Assembly (NCBI RefSeq): GCF_014651015.1
Contig: NZ_BMWB01000002.1
Span: 372,001-436,000 of the forward strand
Reading direction: 5' to 3'
Source of the DNA: Streptomyces xantholiticus
GTDB lineage: Bacteria > Actinomycetota > Actinomycetes > Streptomycetales > Streptomycetaceae
Length of the DNA: 64,000 bases
In this document: positions 53,279 through 62,747 of the stretch, one piece after another
Numbering within the stretch: the stretch's first letter is position 1
How the letters are laid out: every line of letters starts with the position of its first letter
Position numbers and translations under genes: made by a program
The notes under the pieces: generated by a model
What the model saw: the letters and a program-made list of their open reading frames with translations, nothing else
What the model was told of the DNA's origin: nothing
Databases searched by the model: none

Positions 53279-53737
53279 TCAGCGACGGTTGTCGGCTGCC
53301 TCGATCAGGCGGGCCGCCTCGCCGAGCGCCTCGCGCAGGACCGCCGGGTCCGTGACCGTGCCCGCGTCGTCGTCGGGCGGCAGCAGCCAGCCGGAGCCGG
53401 TGACCGGCAGTTCCGCCGGAATGCGCAGGCCCCGGCCCGATGTCTGGGTGCACGCGCTGCCCGGCACGTCCCAGGCGTCGGCGGTGCCCGGCGGGACGAG
53501 GAAGCCGAGGGTGTCGCACGCCCCGTCGTGGAGCACCGGCCCGACCCCGGGCGCGGCGGCACGGCGCAGGATGTCGACCGCCTCGAGGCCCTGCCGGGCG
53601 GGGACCGTCACGAGGTCGCAGGGCTCCGCCGACCCGATGTGGCCCACTGCCCCCACCACGTGGCGAGTGGGCGGTGCGCTGCTGTCGGGGCTGGGCAGAT
53701 GCCCGGCCGTGGTCGAGGGCGTCGCGCCGGTCTCCAT
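53279..53737 (-). CDS. Conserved protein, prim-pol-domain-like
   Basis: A 152-residue protein. ATG 53737 has GGAGG five bases upstream. The segments LEAVDILRRAAAPGVGPVLH and GACDTLGFLVPPGTADAWDV, then QTSGRGLRIP, resemble streptomycete proteins annotated as bifunctional DNA primase/polymerase N-terminal-like; the acidic catalytic triad of true prim-pols is not obvious. Function uncertain. Confidence 0.6.
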   Translation of the reverse strand: METGATPSTTAGHLPSPDSSAPPTRHVVGAVGHIGSAEPCDLVTVPARQGLEAVDILRRAAAPGVGPVLHDGACDTLGFLVPPGTADAWDVPGSACTQTSGRGLRIPAELPVTGSGWLLPPDDDAGTVTDPAVLREALGEAARLIEAADNRR

Positions 53738-53976
53738 GCCGACCTCCAACAAGGGGATCCCCTCCTCGCTCGAGTGGAGACGCGTAAGGCGCCTCCGTAC
53801 GGTTCAACGCCCGTGTGCGTCAAGGGCTACGGCGGCACGCCGCCGCAAAGGGTGGCAGTTCATGGCAGATCACCGGCGAGATGCCCCTTTTGTAGCTAAA
53901 CCCGGGGTGAGGGAGCTCTCACAGCAGGTACGTTCTTGCCCGCCGGAATCCGGCCGCACCAAGAGAGGGCTCGGCC

Positions 53977-55395
53977 ATGGCGTCATCGTCAAAGGCATCG
54001 CGGGCAGTTGCTCCTCCCGTACCCAACCTGGCTTTCCGCAGGCTGCGGGGACACCGCTCGCCGGGCGAGTTCGCGACGGCCGTACGCCGGGCCGCCCGCG
54101 AGATCGGCGAGCAGGTCTCTTGCGACGCCCGCTACATCGGCCGTGTCGAGGCCGGCGAGATCCGCTGCCCGAACTACGCGTACGAGCGGGTGTTCCTGCA
54201 CATGTTCCCCGGCCTCGCGCTGACGGACCTGGGTTTCACGGCCCGGGAACGCGTACGCGGGCGCGGCGCGCGGAAGCGGGTCGACTCCGTTTCGGCGCAG
54301 TCGCCGGACGACCAGGCAGACCCCGCCCACCCGAACCACCATCCCTGTTGCCCCTTCCCCATGGGCAGCGGTGGAAGTGACAGCGACGAGGAGAGCGACG
54401 TGCTGCGTCGCGCATTCATGACCAGCGGCACCGCCACGGTGGCGGCCGCGTCCCTGGGGCTCGGACTCGGATCCGTGCCCGGCAGGCCAAGGGTCGGCGA
54501 GGCGGAGGTCCGCGCCGTCGAGGAGGCCGTGCGCCGTATCCGTCTCCTCGACGACCGGCACGGCGCCGACGGCCTCTACCGGCGCGCGGCGAGGCCGCTG
54601 CGAGCCGCCTACGCGCTGCTCGACGCGGGCACGTCGGCCCGCAGATCGACGGAGGAACGGCTGCACGCCGGCGCCGGCGAACTCGCCATCTCGGTGGGCT
54701 GGCTCGCCCACGACTCCGGCCGGTTCGAGGACGCCCGCTCCCACTACGCGGAGGCCCTCGCGACCGCGCGCGTGGCCGGCGACCCGGCCCTGGAGGCGCA
54801 CGCGTTCTGCAACACCTCGTTCCTGGCCAGGGACTCGGGGCGGCCCCGGGAGGCCGTGCGCACCGCGCAGGCCGGCCAGCTGGCGGCCCGGCAGGTGGCC
54901 TCGCACCGTCTGCTGTCCCTGCTCGCGCTGCGGGAGGCGGGCGGCTGGGCGGGGCTCGGCGACCGCGCGAGCTGCGAGCAGTCGCTGGCGAGGGCGCACG
55001 CGTACTTCGCGCGCGGGGCGTCGGGGGCGGACCCGGAGTGGATGTCGTTCTTCGCCGAACCCGAGCTGGAAGCGCTCCAGGCGCAGTGCTGGTCCGCACT
55101 GGGCGAATGGGCCCGCGCGGCCCGTCACGCACGGCGCGCGGCGACGCTCCAGGACCGCCGCTTCACGCGCAACCTCGCGCTCTACCGGGCGGAACTGGCG
55201 GCGGACCTGGCGAAGGCGGGCGCCCCCGAGGAGGCGGCGGTGGCGGGCGAGCAGGTGCTGGACCTGATGGGCGAGGTGCGCTCGGCGCGGATCGAGTCGA
55301 TGCTGGCGGACACGGCGAAGGTACTGCTGCCACACGGCCGTACACCATCGGTGGCCTCCTTCCTCCACCGCCGCGCGGCCCCCCACCCGGCCTGA
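53977..55395 (+). CDS. XRE-like regulator with TPR domain (NsdA-type)
   Basis: A 472-residue protein. The N-terminal domain (about 20-95) is HTH-like: RRLRGHRSPGEFATAVRRAA and DARYIGRVEAGEIRCPNYAY. A Ser/Asp linker with CCPFPMGSGGS follows. The C-terminal half is a tetratricopeptide array (LAHDSGRFEDARSHYAEALA, SLARAHAYFARGASGADPEW). This architecture is that of the Streptomyces Nsd-type regulators that hold back sporulation and antibiotics; the exact orthology is not established. A hydrophobic stretch at TATVAAASLGLGLGSVP is typical of the group. Confidence 0.8.
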   Translation: MASSSKASRAVAPPVPNLAFRRLRGHRSPGEFATAVRRAAREIGEQVSCDARYIGRVEAGEIRCPNYAYERVFLHMFPGLALTDLGFTARERVRGRGARKRVDSVSAQSPDDQADPAHPNHHPCCPFPMGSGGSDSDEESDVLRRAFMTSGTATVAAASLGLGLGSVPGRPRVGEAEVRAVEEAVRRIRLLDDRHGADGLYRRAARPLRAAYALLDAGTSARRSTEERLHAGAGELAISVGWLAHDSGRFEDARSHYAEALATARVAGDPALEAHAFCNTSFLARDSGRPREAVRTAQAGQLAARQVASHRLLSLLALREAGGWAGLGDRASCEQSLARAHAYFARGASGADPEWMSFFAEPELEALQAQCWSALGEWARAARHARRAATLQDRRFTRNLALYRAELAADLAKAGAPEEAAVAGEQVLDLMGEVRSARIESMLADTAKVLLPHGRTPSVASFLHRRAAPHPA

Positions 55396-55629
55396 CCCAC
55401 GCCGCTGCGCGGGGCCGTTCGCCACTCCGCCCCTTCCCTGAACCGGACGGAGCCCGGACCCCGGTAGCGCGTTTCGCACGGTGTCCTCAAGCTCCCCTGC
55501 GCCTTGCCGACCTGGGGGCCCGGTCCGCCAGGCCCAGAGGGAGCGCGGTACGGGGTCCGGGGCCTGCCCCGTCCGGGAGGTGCGGCGTGGGGAAAGAGCC
55601 TGTCGCAGGCGCGGCCACCCGCGCCCCCG

Positions 55630-56226
55630 TCAACCCTCCTGATGCCCCGTGTCGTTCCAGCGCTCGATCGCCGGCTCCCCGTACGCCCACCCCAGCACCG
55701 ACAGGCTCGTCGGATCGAGCCGGATGCGCGCCCCGAAGGAGATGGGCTCGCCCAGCCAGCGCGCGCCGAGTGAGCGCAGGATGTGGCCGTGGGCGAAGAC
55801 CAGCACGTCGCGGTCGGCCGAGCGTGCCCATTCGACGACCTCGTCCGCGCGGGCCGAGACGTCCGCGAGGCTCTCGCCCTCTGGCGCGCCGTCGCGCCAC
55901 AGCAGCCAGCCCGGCCGGATCGCGTGGATCTCGGGCGGTGTCAGGCCCTCGTACGCCCCGTAGTCCCACTCCATCAGCGCGTCCCACGGCCGCGCCCGCT
56001 CCTCGAAACCCGCAAGCGCGCAGGTCTCGCTCGCCCGTGCCAGCGGGCTGGTGCGGACCTCGACCCCTTCGAGGCCCGACCACGGCGCGCGGTGCAGCCG
56101 CTCACCCAGCAGCTTCGCGCCGCGACGGCCCTCTTCCAGCAGGGGTACGTCCGTCCTGCCGGTGTGTTTGCCGAGCAGTGACCATTCGGTCTGGCCGTGC
56201 CGGGCGAGCAGGATCCGCGGTGCCAT
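55630..56226 (-). CDS. Histidine phosphatase family protein (phosphoglycerate-mutase-like)
   Basis: A 198-residue phosphatase. The phospho-histidine motif [20 protein letters not shown], Arg in [12 protein letters not shown], acid/base Glu in [13 protein letters not shown] and the second His in [18 protein letters not shown] are all present. Acts on a small phosphorylated metabolite; substrate not evident. The 55396-55629 gap upstream of its 3' end contains nothing recognisable. Confidence 0.92.
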   Translation of the reverse strand: MAPRILLARHGQTEWSLLGKHTGRTDVPLLEEGRRGAKLLGERLHRAPWSGLEGVEVRTSPLARASETCALAGFEERARPWDALMEWDYGAYEGLTPPEIHAIRPGWLLWRDGAPEGESLADVSARADEVVEWARSADRDVLVFAHGHILRSLGARWLGEPISFGARIRLDPTSLSVLGWAYGEPAIERWNDTGHQEG

Positions 56227-56400
56227 GGGTGGCTCTCCTGAGGTTCACGATCGGATGTCGCCCCATCATCGCGCACCTGAACGTCAGGCAACCTCCGGGA
56301 CGATCTCCGCGTCCCCCTTCCAGTACGCGTGATCGCGCCCGACGACGAAGACGAAGACGAGGCCGAGAACGAAGCCGAAGTCGAGACGGAGACCGACCGG

Positions 56401-57279
56401 ATGCCGCAGACCGCACCTGCCCACCGGCCCCGCTGGTGGCCCGAGCTGCTGCTGATCGCCGTCGTCTACGCCGCGTACTCGGGCGGCCGGCTCCTCGCTC
56501 GCGGCGACGTCTCGACGGCGGTGGACCACGGCCTCGCGATACTCCGGGCCGAGAAGGCACTCCTGCTCAACGCCGAGCACCCGCTGAATCGTCTCTTCAC
56601 AGATGTCCCCGCCCTCGGCATACCCGCCGACTTCGTCTACGCCTCCCTGCACTACCTGGTCACCCCGGCCGTGCTGGTCTGGCTCTTCCGCCGCCGCCCC
56701 CTCCGCTACCGCGCGGCCCGCACCTGGCTCATGGTCTCCACGCTCCTCGGTCTGGTCGGCTTCACGCTGATGCCGACCTGTCCGCCCCGGCTGCTCGACG
56801 CCGGTCACGGCTTCGTCGACACGATGGCGCAGTACAGCTCGTACGGCTGGTGGGGCACGGAGGCGAGCGCGCCGCGCGGGCTCGGCGGAATGACCAACCA
56901 GTACGCGGCGATGCCGAGCCTGCACGTCGGCTGGGCCCTGTGGTGCGGTCTGATGCTGTGGCAGCACGGCCGTACGGCGCTGCTGAGGACACTTGCCGTC
57001 CTCTATCCGCTGCTCACCACCGTCGTGGTGATGGGCACCGCGAACCACTACTTCCTCGACGCGGTCGCCGGCGCCGCCGTGATGGGCGCCGGGGCGCTGC
57101 TGACCAGGCCCGCGATGCGGCTGGCCGACGGGGTGCGCGGGCGGCTCGGGTTCGCTCCGGCCGCCTCGGGATCCACCGTTGTCGGTGGCGGATGCGAGAC
57201 TTCCGCGGGTGAGCGAATCCCTGGGCAGCGGACCCCCTCCGCAGGCGCCGACGACAGCACTCCGGCAGCGGCTCGCTGA
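56401..57279 (+). CDS. PAP2-family membrane phosphatase / inositol phosphotransferase-like
   Basis: A 292-residue integral membrane protein with five to six helices. ATG 56401 has GGAG upstream; a GTG at 56329 would add an acidic Glu/Asp run. The PAP2/AUR1-type motifs are MPSLHVGWALWCG and GTANHYFLDAVAGAAVMGAG (two catalytic histidines and Asp). Proteins of this type act on lipid phosphates or polyprenyl-linked sugars. Its last 24 codons overlap the start of the nuclease gene. Confidence 0.85.
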   Translation: MPQTAPAHRPRWWPELLLIAVVYAAYSGGRLLARGDVSTAVDHGLAILRAEKALLLNAEHPLNRLFTDVPALGIPADFVYASLHYLVTPAVLVWLFRRRPLRYRAARTWLMVSTLLGLVGFTLMPTCPPRLLDAGHGFVDTMAQYSSYGWWGTEASAPRGLGGMTNQYAAMPSLHVGWALWCGLMLWQHGRTALLRTLAVLYPLLTTVVVMGTANHYFLDAVAGAAVMGAGALLTRPAMRLADGVRGRLGFAPAASGSTVVGGGCETSAGERIPGQRTPSAGADDSTPAAAR

Positions 57280-58354
57280 GCTGCGGGGTCCTGCCGCGCA
57301 GCCCCATCCGCTGGATGCCCGCGCCCTGGCGGCGCTCGCCGCCAACCCCGGGTGCCGGCGCCGGGCGTTGCTGGACGGCGCGGGGGTGGACAAGGCGGCG
57401 CTGGCGTCCGCGCTGGGTTCGCCCGGGACGTTCGGGCAGTCCCAGTTCGCGTTCATGCGGGGCAACGCCTTCGAGGCGAAGGTGAAGGCGGACGGCGGCA
57501 AGGAGTTGCTGCGCCTCCTCGGCATCGACGACCCGGCCGGTGCCCTGGTGCCGGACCTGGCCGCGGCCGGTCCCGAGGGCCGCGCGGCGCGCACGGCGCT
57601 GGCGCTGCGCGAGGCGACGGCGGCGGGGGCGTGGACGCTGCTCGACCACCCGCTGCTCGCCCTGGACGTGGCGGGCTCCCCCGCATACGTGGAGCCGGAC
57701 GCGGTGGTCGTCGGCCCCGACGGCCGGTGGACGGTCGTGGAGATCAAGTCGTTCCCGATGATCGACGCGTCGGCCGACTCGTCGAAGGTGGGTGCGGCCG
57801 CCCGCCAGGCCGCGGTGTACGTGCTGGCACTGGAGCGGGTCGCCGCCGTCACGGACGCCGCGCAGGTCGCCCCAGGCATTCTGCTGGTCTGCCCCAAGGA
57901 CTTCTCCAACCTGCCGACCGCGTCGGTCGTGGACGTGCGCAAGCAGCTCTCCGTGACCCGCCGTCAACTGGCCAGGCTGACCCGGGTCGAGGACATCGCA
58001 GCCGCGCTGCCCGAGGGTGTCACCTTCGACCTCGAGGCCTGCTCGGCCGACGAGCTGACGGCCGCGGTCGAGTCGGTCCCGCACGCGTACGCGCCCGACT
58101 GCCTGGCCGCGTGCGAGCTGGCGTTCCACTGCCGCGATCGGGCCCGGCAGGCCGGTGCGGTTCAGACACTGGGCCGGTCGGTCCGCGGGGAGCTGGGAGG
58201 GCTGACGACGGTGGGCGGCGTGCTGGCGGCCGCGCGCGGCGAGGCCGGCGACCCGGCCGACCCGGCGGTGGCGGCGCTACGGCGCGCCGCGGCCCTGCGG
58301 GCAGAGGCGCTGGCCGGCACGGCCGGAGTGCCGGAGGCGGGCGTATGTCGCTGA
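57209..58354 (+). CDS. PD-(D/E)XK nuclease with probable Fe-S cluster (Cas4/AddB/Dna2 type)
   Basis: A 381-residue RecB-family nuclease. Core motifs: FMRGNAFEAKV, then Asp164 in VEPDAVVVG, Glu178-x-Lys180 in WTVVEIKSF and RQAAVYVLAL (Q-x-x-x-Y). One cysteine lies before the core (NPGCRRRAL, about residue 49) and three after it in the spacing C-x3-C-x5-C (298, 302, 308; DCLAACELAFHC). That 1+3 layout is the iron-sulfur staple of Cas4, AddB and Dna2 nucleases. GTG 57209 is the chosen start (GTG 57179 possible). Overlaps the next gene by 10 bases, so it is coupled to it. Confidence 0.82.
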   Translation: MSESLGSGPPPQAPTTALRQRLAELRGPAAQPHPLDARALAALAANPGCRRRALLDGAGVDKAALASALGSPGTFGQSQFAFMRGNAFEAKVKADGGKELLRLLGIDDPAGALVPDLAAAGPEGRAARTALALREATAAGAWTLLDHPLLALDVAGSPAYVEPDAVVVGPDGRWTVVEIKSFPMIDASADSSKVGAAARQAAVYVLALERVAAVTDAAQVAPGILLVCPKDFSNLPTASVVDVRKQLSVTRRQLARLTRVEDIAAALPEGVTFDLEACSADELTAAVESVPHAYAPDCLAACELAFHCRDRARQAGAVQTLGRSVRGELGGLTTVGGVLAAARGEAGDPADPAVAALRRAAALRAEALAGTAGVPEAGVCR

Positions 58355-59961
58355 TCGCCACGCTCGCCCGGCTGGAGGCCGTCGAGTCGGGCCGCGCCCA
58401 GCCGCTTGCCACCGTCCGCCACCGGCGGCTGACCGAACGCCCGATGGTGTTCGTGCCGCTGACCACCGCGGGAGAGGCCGGGGCGCCGCTCGGCGCGCTG
58501 GTGGGCACGGACCGCGAGGAGCCGAGGCTGCTGGTCGTGGCCCAGCCCCGGGACCGGGACCTGCGCTCGGCGTTCCTCGCCGAGCTGGCCGATGTGCTCC
58601 TGCCGTACGTGGACGGCTTCGGGGACGACGTGGAACTCGTCGAGCGCAAGGAGACGGACGCGGAGACCGGCAAGAAGGTCACCGTCGAGGTCGAACTGTG
58701 CGCGGACGCCGCGCAGCTGATCGTGCCGAGCCGGGCGGGCGCCGAGTTCGTACGGCTGCTGGGGCGCTCGATGCGGTTCCGGCGCACCGCCGAGCAGGAC
58801 CCGGACACCCCGTATCCGGCGCCGCCGCGCGTCCCGCTGCTGGGCCGCTGGCTGACCCACTACGGCGAGCGCGCCCGCGTTCCCGGCTCCTCCCTGCTGC
58901 TCGCCGCGACCGACCTGCTGAACCGCCATTGGGCGACGGGCCAGTCATCGCTCGAGGACCAGCATCTGGGCGCGTTGCTCGCCTGGATCGACCCGCCGGA
59001 CGGAGAGTCCGGGGCTCAGGCGGCGCTGCGGGCCGAACTGGGCCGCGACCGGGAGGGCATGCTGCTCCGCCCGCCCGCCGGACCCGCGACCGATCCCGTG
59101 TTCGACAACCGGCGGCTCGCGCCCGCGATGGAGCGCTACGACCGGGCCCGGCAGCTGCTGGCGGCGGCCGAGGACGGGGAGAGCGCCGACGAGCGACTGG
59201 GCGAGCTGCACCGCGCGGAACGGGAGATCCGGCGCCTGGTCGCGGACCAGATGCGGCCCACCTGGGACGCGGTGTGGCGTGCCCTCGATCTCGTACGGAC
59301 ACTTCCGGAAGGCTCCCGCGTCGAGGACCGCTGGACGCGCGACCGCTGGTCGTTCACGGCACACCGCGACCGGGTCCGGGCCGGTGAACCACCGCAGCCG
59401 CGGCGCGACGACGCCGTGACCGCGGCGCAGAAGCTCGCCGCCCGGGAGACGGCGCAGGCGCAGCTGGAGGCCCAGGAGGCCCTGGACGATCCCCTGGTGC
59501 TGGCGGGCCGCCGCCTGTCCGGTGAAGCGTTCGTGTCGGAGGTGATCGACGTCGAGATGGCCTGGTCCGAGTCGAAGCGGCCGAGCCCCCGCCCCCTGCT
59601 GACCGTGCGCACGGAGGACCACCCGCACCTCGGCGGGCGAAGCGCAAAGGTGTACCGCTCGCTGGACGGCAAACCGCAGACGGCCCAGTTCGTGCGATAC
59701 GAGGAGGACGGCACGCTGGTGCTGCGCGTCACCGACCGGATGGGCCGTGGGAAGGATCCCGCGGAGGGGTCCGTGCCGGTCAAGGGCGACAGGATCGCCT
59801 GGACCCTGTTCGAGCACGACCAGCGGGGCGGGCCGAAGCTGCCGGACCCGGAGGAGACGCCGTGGACACACGGCGGGCCTCCCGCTGGCTTCGCCGGGGG
59901 GACCCCCGGGTCCCACGTCGCCGAGATGCCCGACCTCGTCACCCCGGAGGACCTGCTGTGA
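58345..59961 (+). CDS. Large unknown protein between nuclease and helicase
   Basis: A 538-residue cytoplasmic protein. Begins MSLIATLARLEAVESGRAQP. It has a beta-rich N-terminal half with RPMVFVPLTTAGEAGAPLGA and a helical middle (HLGALLAWIDPPDGESGAQA; AERLGELHRAEREIRRLVAD-like coiled region). A C-terminal beta part (LTVRTEDHPHLGGRSAKVYR, QTAQFVRYEEDGTLVLRVTD) could be an OB-type or nucleic-acid-binding fold. No enzyme motif seen. Both ends overlap neighbouring genes (10 and 4 bases), so it is probably a stoichiometric partner in the same complex. Confidence 0.75.
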   Translation: MSLIATLARLEAVESGRAQPLATVRHRRLTERPMVFVPLTTAGEAGAPLGALVGTDREEPRLLVVAQPRDRDLRSAFLAELADVLLPYVDGFGDDVELVERKETDAETGKKVTVEVELCADAAQLIVPSRAGAEFVRLLGRSMRFRRTAEQDPDTPYPAPPRVPLLGRWLTHYGERARVPGSSLLLAATDLLNRHWATGQSSLEDQHLGALLAWIDPPDGESGAQAALRAELGRDREGMLLRPPAGPATDPVFDNRRLAPAMERYDRARQLLAAAEDGESADERLGELHRAEREIRRLVADQMRPTWDAVWRALDLVRTLPEGSRVEDRWTRDRWSFTAHRDRVRAGEPPQPRRDDAVTAAQKLAARETAQAQLEAQEALDDPLVLAGRRLSGEAFVSEVIDVEMAWSESKRPSPRPLLTVRTEDHPHLGGRSAKVYRSLDGKPQTAQFVRYEEDGTLVLRVTDRMGRGKDPAEGSVPVKGDRIAWTLFEHDQRGGPKLPDPEETPWTHGGPPAGFAGGTPGSHVAEMPDLVTPEDLL

Positions 59962-61325
59962 CGTCCGATTCCGCCGTGAGCGGCCGGCCGCTGTCCGATC
60001 CCGGCGCGGAAGCGGCGCGCGCGACCGCAGGCATCCTGCACGACACGCTCCACGGCTCCGCCCGGGGCGTCGTCGTCGACTCGCCTCCGGGCGCGGGCAA
60101 GTCCACCCTCGTCGTGCACGCTGCGCTCGAACTGGCCGCCGCCGGACGCCCGTTGATGATCGTCGCCCAGACCAACGCCCAGGTCGACGACCTGGTGCTG
60201 CGGCTCGCCGGGAAGGAGCCGGAGCTCCCCGTCGGCCGCCTGCACTCGAACGACTCCGACCCGTACGACAAGGCCCTCGACGACCTGGACAACGTGCGCA
60301 AGTCCGCGAGGGCGGGCGACCTCGCCGGCCTGGACGTCGTCATCTCCACTGCCGCCAAGTGGGCGCACGTGCAGGGCGTCGAGCCCTGGCAGCACGCCAT
60401 CGTCGACGAGGCGTACCAGATGCGCTCCGACGCGCTCCTCGCCGTCGCCGGGCTCTTCGAACGGGCCCTGTTCGTCGGTGACCCCGGCCAGCTCGACCCG
60501 TTCACGACCGTCGGCTCCGAGCAGTGGGCCGGGCTGTCGTACGACCCCTCCGGCAGCGCCGTCTCCACTCTGCTGGCGCACAACCCGGACCTGCCGCAGC
60601 ACCGGCTGCCCGTCTCATGGCGGCTCCCGGCGTCGGCGGCGCCGCTGGTGTCCGAGGCGTTCTACCCGTACACGCCCTTCCGCAGCGGCACGGTCGCCGA
60701 CGATCGGCGGCTGGCCTTCGGTGTGCCTTCGGACGGCTCCGGGCCCGACCGGGTCCTCGACGAGGCCGCCGAGTCGGGGTGGGGGCTGCTGGAGTTGCCC
60801 GCGCGCCACACGCCGCGCACCGACCCCGAGGCGGTTCGGGCCGTGGCCCTGGTGGTCCGCCGGCTGCTGGACCGCGGGGGCGCGGCGGTCTCCGAGCAGT
60901 CTGCGGAGCCGGTGCCGCTCACCGTGGACCGGATCGCGGTCGGCACGGCCCACCGCGACCAGGCGGCGGCGGTGCGCGCGGCGCTGACGGAGTTGGGTGT
61001 CGCCGGTGTCACGGTCGACACCGCCAACCGTCTCCAGGGCCGGGAGTACGACGTGACCGTCGTACTCCACCCGCTGTCCGGGCGGCCGGACGCGACGGCC
61101 TTCCACCTGGAGACCGGCCGCCTGTGCGTGCTCGCCTCACGCCACCGGCACGCGTGCATCGTGGTGTGCCGCGAAGGCGTGAGCGACCTGCTGGACGAGC
61201 ACCCGTCCACGGAGCCGGTGCAGCTGGGTGTGACGGTGAAGTTCCCGGACGGCTGGGAGGCGAACCACGCGGTGCTGGCGCATCTGGCCGAGCACCGCGT
61301 CCGCTGGGAGCCGGGGACGGCCTGA
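59958..61325 (+). CDS. Superfamily 1 (Upf1-like) helicase
   Basis: A 455-residue SF1 helicase. GTG 59958 overlaps the previous stop (GTGA). Motif Ia/I VVVDSPPGAGKSTLVVHAAL, II HAIVDEAYQMRSD, III ALFVGDPGQLDPFTTV, IV region VSWRLPASAAPLVSEAFYPY, V VDTANRLQGREYDVTVVLHP and VI VLASRHRHACIVVCR. The VDEAY box and motif V (LQGREYD) resemble the Upf1/Dna2 branch rather than UvrD/Rep. Third member of the nuclease/unknown/helicase operon. Confidence 0.88.
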   Translation: MTSDSAVSGRPLSDPGAEAARATAGILHDTLHGSARGVVVDSPPGAGKSTLVVHAALELAAAGRPLMIVAQTNAQVDDLVLRLAGKEPELPVGRLHSNDSDPYDKALDDLDNVRKSARAGDLAGLDVVISTAAKWAHVQGVEPWQHAIVDEAYQMRSDALLAVAGLFERALFVGDPGQLDPFTTVGSEQWAGLSYDPSGSAVSTLLAHNPDLPQHRLPVSWRLPASAAPLVSEAFYPYTPFRSGTVADDRRLAFGVPSDGSGPDRVLDEAAESGWGLLELPARHTPRTDPEAVRAVALVVRRLLDRGGAAVSEQSAEPVPLTVDRIAVGTAHRDQAAAVRAALTELGVAGVTVDTANRLQGREYDVTVVLHPLSGRPDATAFHLETGRLCVLASRHRHACIVVCREGVSDLLDEHPSTEPVQLGVTVKFPDGWEANHAVLAHLAEHRVRWEPGTA

Positions 61326-61398
61326 GACGGTCTTGCGCGACGCGGGACAATGGATGACGGTCCGGAGCGCGGGCCGTGACGCGAGGAGGAGTACGGAC

Positions 61399-61740
61399 AT
61401 GGCGGAACCTGAGCGGACGACCGAGCGCAGGGTGCGGCCTGCCCCGCTGCTCTTCGAGCCCTCGGAGGCCGCTGCCGACCCCGAGCACTTCTTCGACCTG
61501 GAGTCCATGGAGGACCCCCGAGAGCTCCTGGACCGCGCGACGGAACTGGCGCTGGCCTTCCGGGCCGCGACGGACCGCGCGGTCGAGTTCCAGGCCGTCG
61601 CGGCGGCCCAGCTGGCCGACCCCGGCCGCTTCGACCGGCTGACGCCGGCGGACATCGGGGAGCGTGCGGGCTGGACGGAGGACTACGCGCGAAAGATGAT
61701 CGAATTCGGCAGGGACCTGCTGCGGGGTGCGGTCACATAG
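61399..61740 (+). CDS. Small HTH-like protein downstream of the nuclease-helicase operon
   Basis: A 113-residue protein. ATG 61399 has GAGGAGGA upstream. Acidic N-terminus (PSEAAADPEHFFDLESMEDP), a helical centre, and a C-terminal segment TPADIGERAGWTEDYARKMI that looks like a helix-turn-helix. Lies 73 bases after the helicase gene; may be in the same transcript. Not recognised. Confidence 0.6.
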   Translation: MAEPERTTERRVRPAPLLFEPSEAAADPEHFFDLESMEDPRELLDRATELALAFRAATDRAVEFQAVAAAQLADPGRFDRLTPADIGERAGWTEDYARKMIEFGRDLLRGAVT

Positions 61741-62129
61741 CCCGGGATCCGGCCCGGTTCCGCTGCGCGGGGCATGTCCCCCCGACCGCTGTACCGCCGT
61801 GCGGCGGGCTCCGCCAGCCACACCCGCGCGCCGAACCTCCTGCGCGCCCCGGTCGGCACGGATGTGCCACCTCCCCGCGCTCGCCAAGCCCGGGAGGAGC
61901 GCTCCCAGCAGGCCGGAACCTGCCCTCCCGAGTCCGGACCGGGGACGCCGGTGACGCGGGCACGCCCGAGGGGCAGCACTCCCAAGGCCGGGGACACGCC
62001 CGGGAACTCGGCTCGGTCAACATCAGAACGCATATGCCGGTGGCGGAAGATACTCCACTCCGCCCCACCCTGTCCTCGTTTCGGCGAAGCAAGTGCAATT
62101 GCAGTGTCACCCAGGGTAAGCCTGGAGAC
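61741..62129. other. Gap without a supported gene, with a weak CebR-like palindrome
   Basis: About 390 bases. Frames on the minus strand are open but carry Arg/Pro-rich sequence without motifs or ribosome sites. GAGGAGCGCTCCCA at 61894-61907 matches the CebR box at 12 of 14 positions; with no sugar genes nearby it is probably coincidental. Nothing else seen. Confidence 0.5.
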
Positions 62130-62747
62130 ATGACCGCATGGCTGCGAGACCCATCCCTCCTGACGTACGCCGTCCCCGACGGCCAGGACCACGTGGCGGC
62201 CCGGGTGACGCCTCCCGGAGTCGGCTGGCTCGCCTCCGCGGAGGAGTATCCGCGCTCCGCGCTCGCCCAGTGGGAGACACGGCCGACCGCGCCCGTCGTG
62301 CTGCCGTGCGGCTCGGCGTTCGATGTGGTCAACGTGCCCGCCATCTTCGGGCGGCGGATGCTCGACCAGCTGTGGGCGGAAGGCCCCGGATCGGGGCCCG
62401 TGGCCATGCACCGGGGCCGGATGATGCTGTTCGCCGCGCCGGGCACGGCCCAGCGGCTACCGTCGCTGCTCGACTGGGAGGAGTGGGGCGACGTCGTGCC
62501 GCCACTGCTCTGCCACGGCAGGGGTGACGCGGTGACCGTCCCGGCTCTGACCCCCGCCGACATCGCCTCCGAGCCACGCTGGCTGGTCGCCCCGGACACC
62601 CGGCACCCGTGGCTCCCGGGCCCGGAGGTCCTGCTGTGGGCGTGTGTGCGGGCGGTGCGCGCGAAGGCCTCGGACGCGGCACGGTTATCGATTTTTCCTC
62701 CCGCCGATCAGGATGCTAAGGTCTACGACGTCAGCAGGCGCCGCTAG
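62130..62747 (+). CDS. Prim-pol-like conserved protein whose end runs into tRNA-Lys
   Basis: A 205-residue protein resembling streptomycete proteins annotated as bifunctional DNA primase/polymerase N-terminal: VGWLASAEEYPRSALAQWET, VLPCGSAFDVVNVPAIFGRR, MMLFAAPGTAQRLPSLLDWE, PDTRHPWLPGPEVLLWACVR. ATG 62130 follows CTGGAGAC. The last 20 codons (RLSIFPPADQDAKVYDVSRR) use a TTA codon and AT-rich codons and overlap the tRNA-Lys promoter; the stop TAG lies inside the tRNA. The natural C-terminus may have been replaced. Confidence 0.65.
   Translation: MTAWLRDPSLLTYAVPDGQDHVAARVTPPGVGWLASAEEYPRSALAQWETRPTAPVVLPCGSAFDVVNVPAIFGRRMLDQLWAEGPGSGPVAMHRGRMMLFAAPGTAQRLPSLLDWEEWGDVVPPLLCHGRGDAVTVPALTPADIASEPRWLVAPDTRHPWLPGPEVLLWACVRAVRAKASDAARLSIFPPADQDAKVYDVSRRR

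Noticed and set aside
61894..61907. Second CebR-like palindrome
   Set aside because: Two mismatches to the consensus and no carbohydrate genes nearby; GGAGCGCTCC is likely to occur by chance in DNA this GC-rich.
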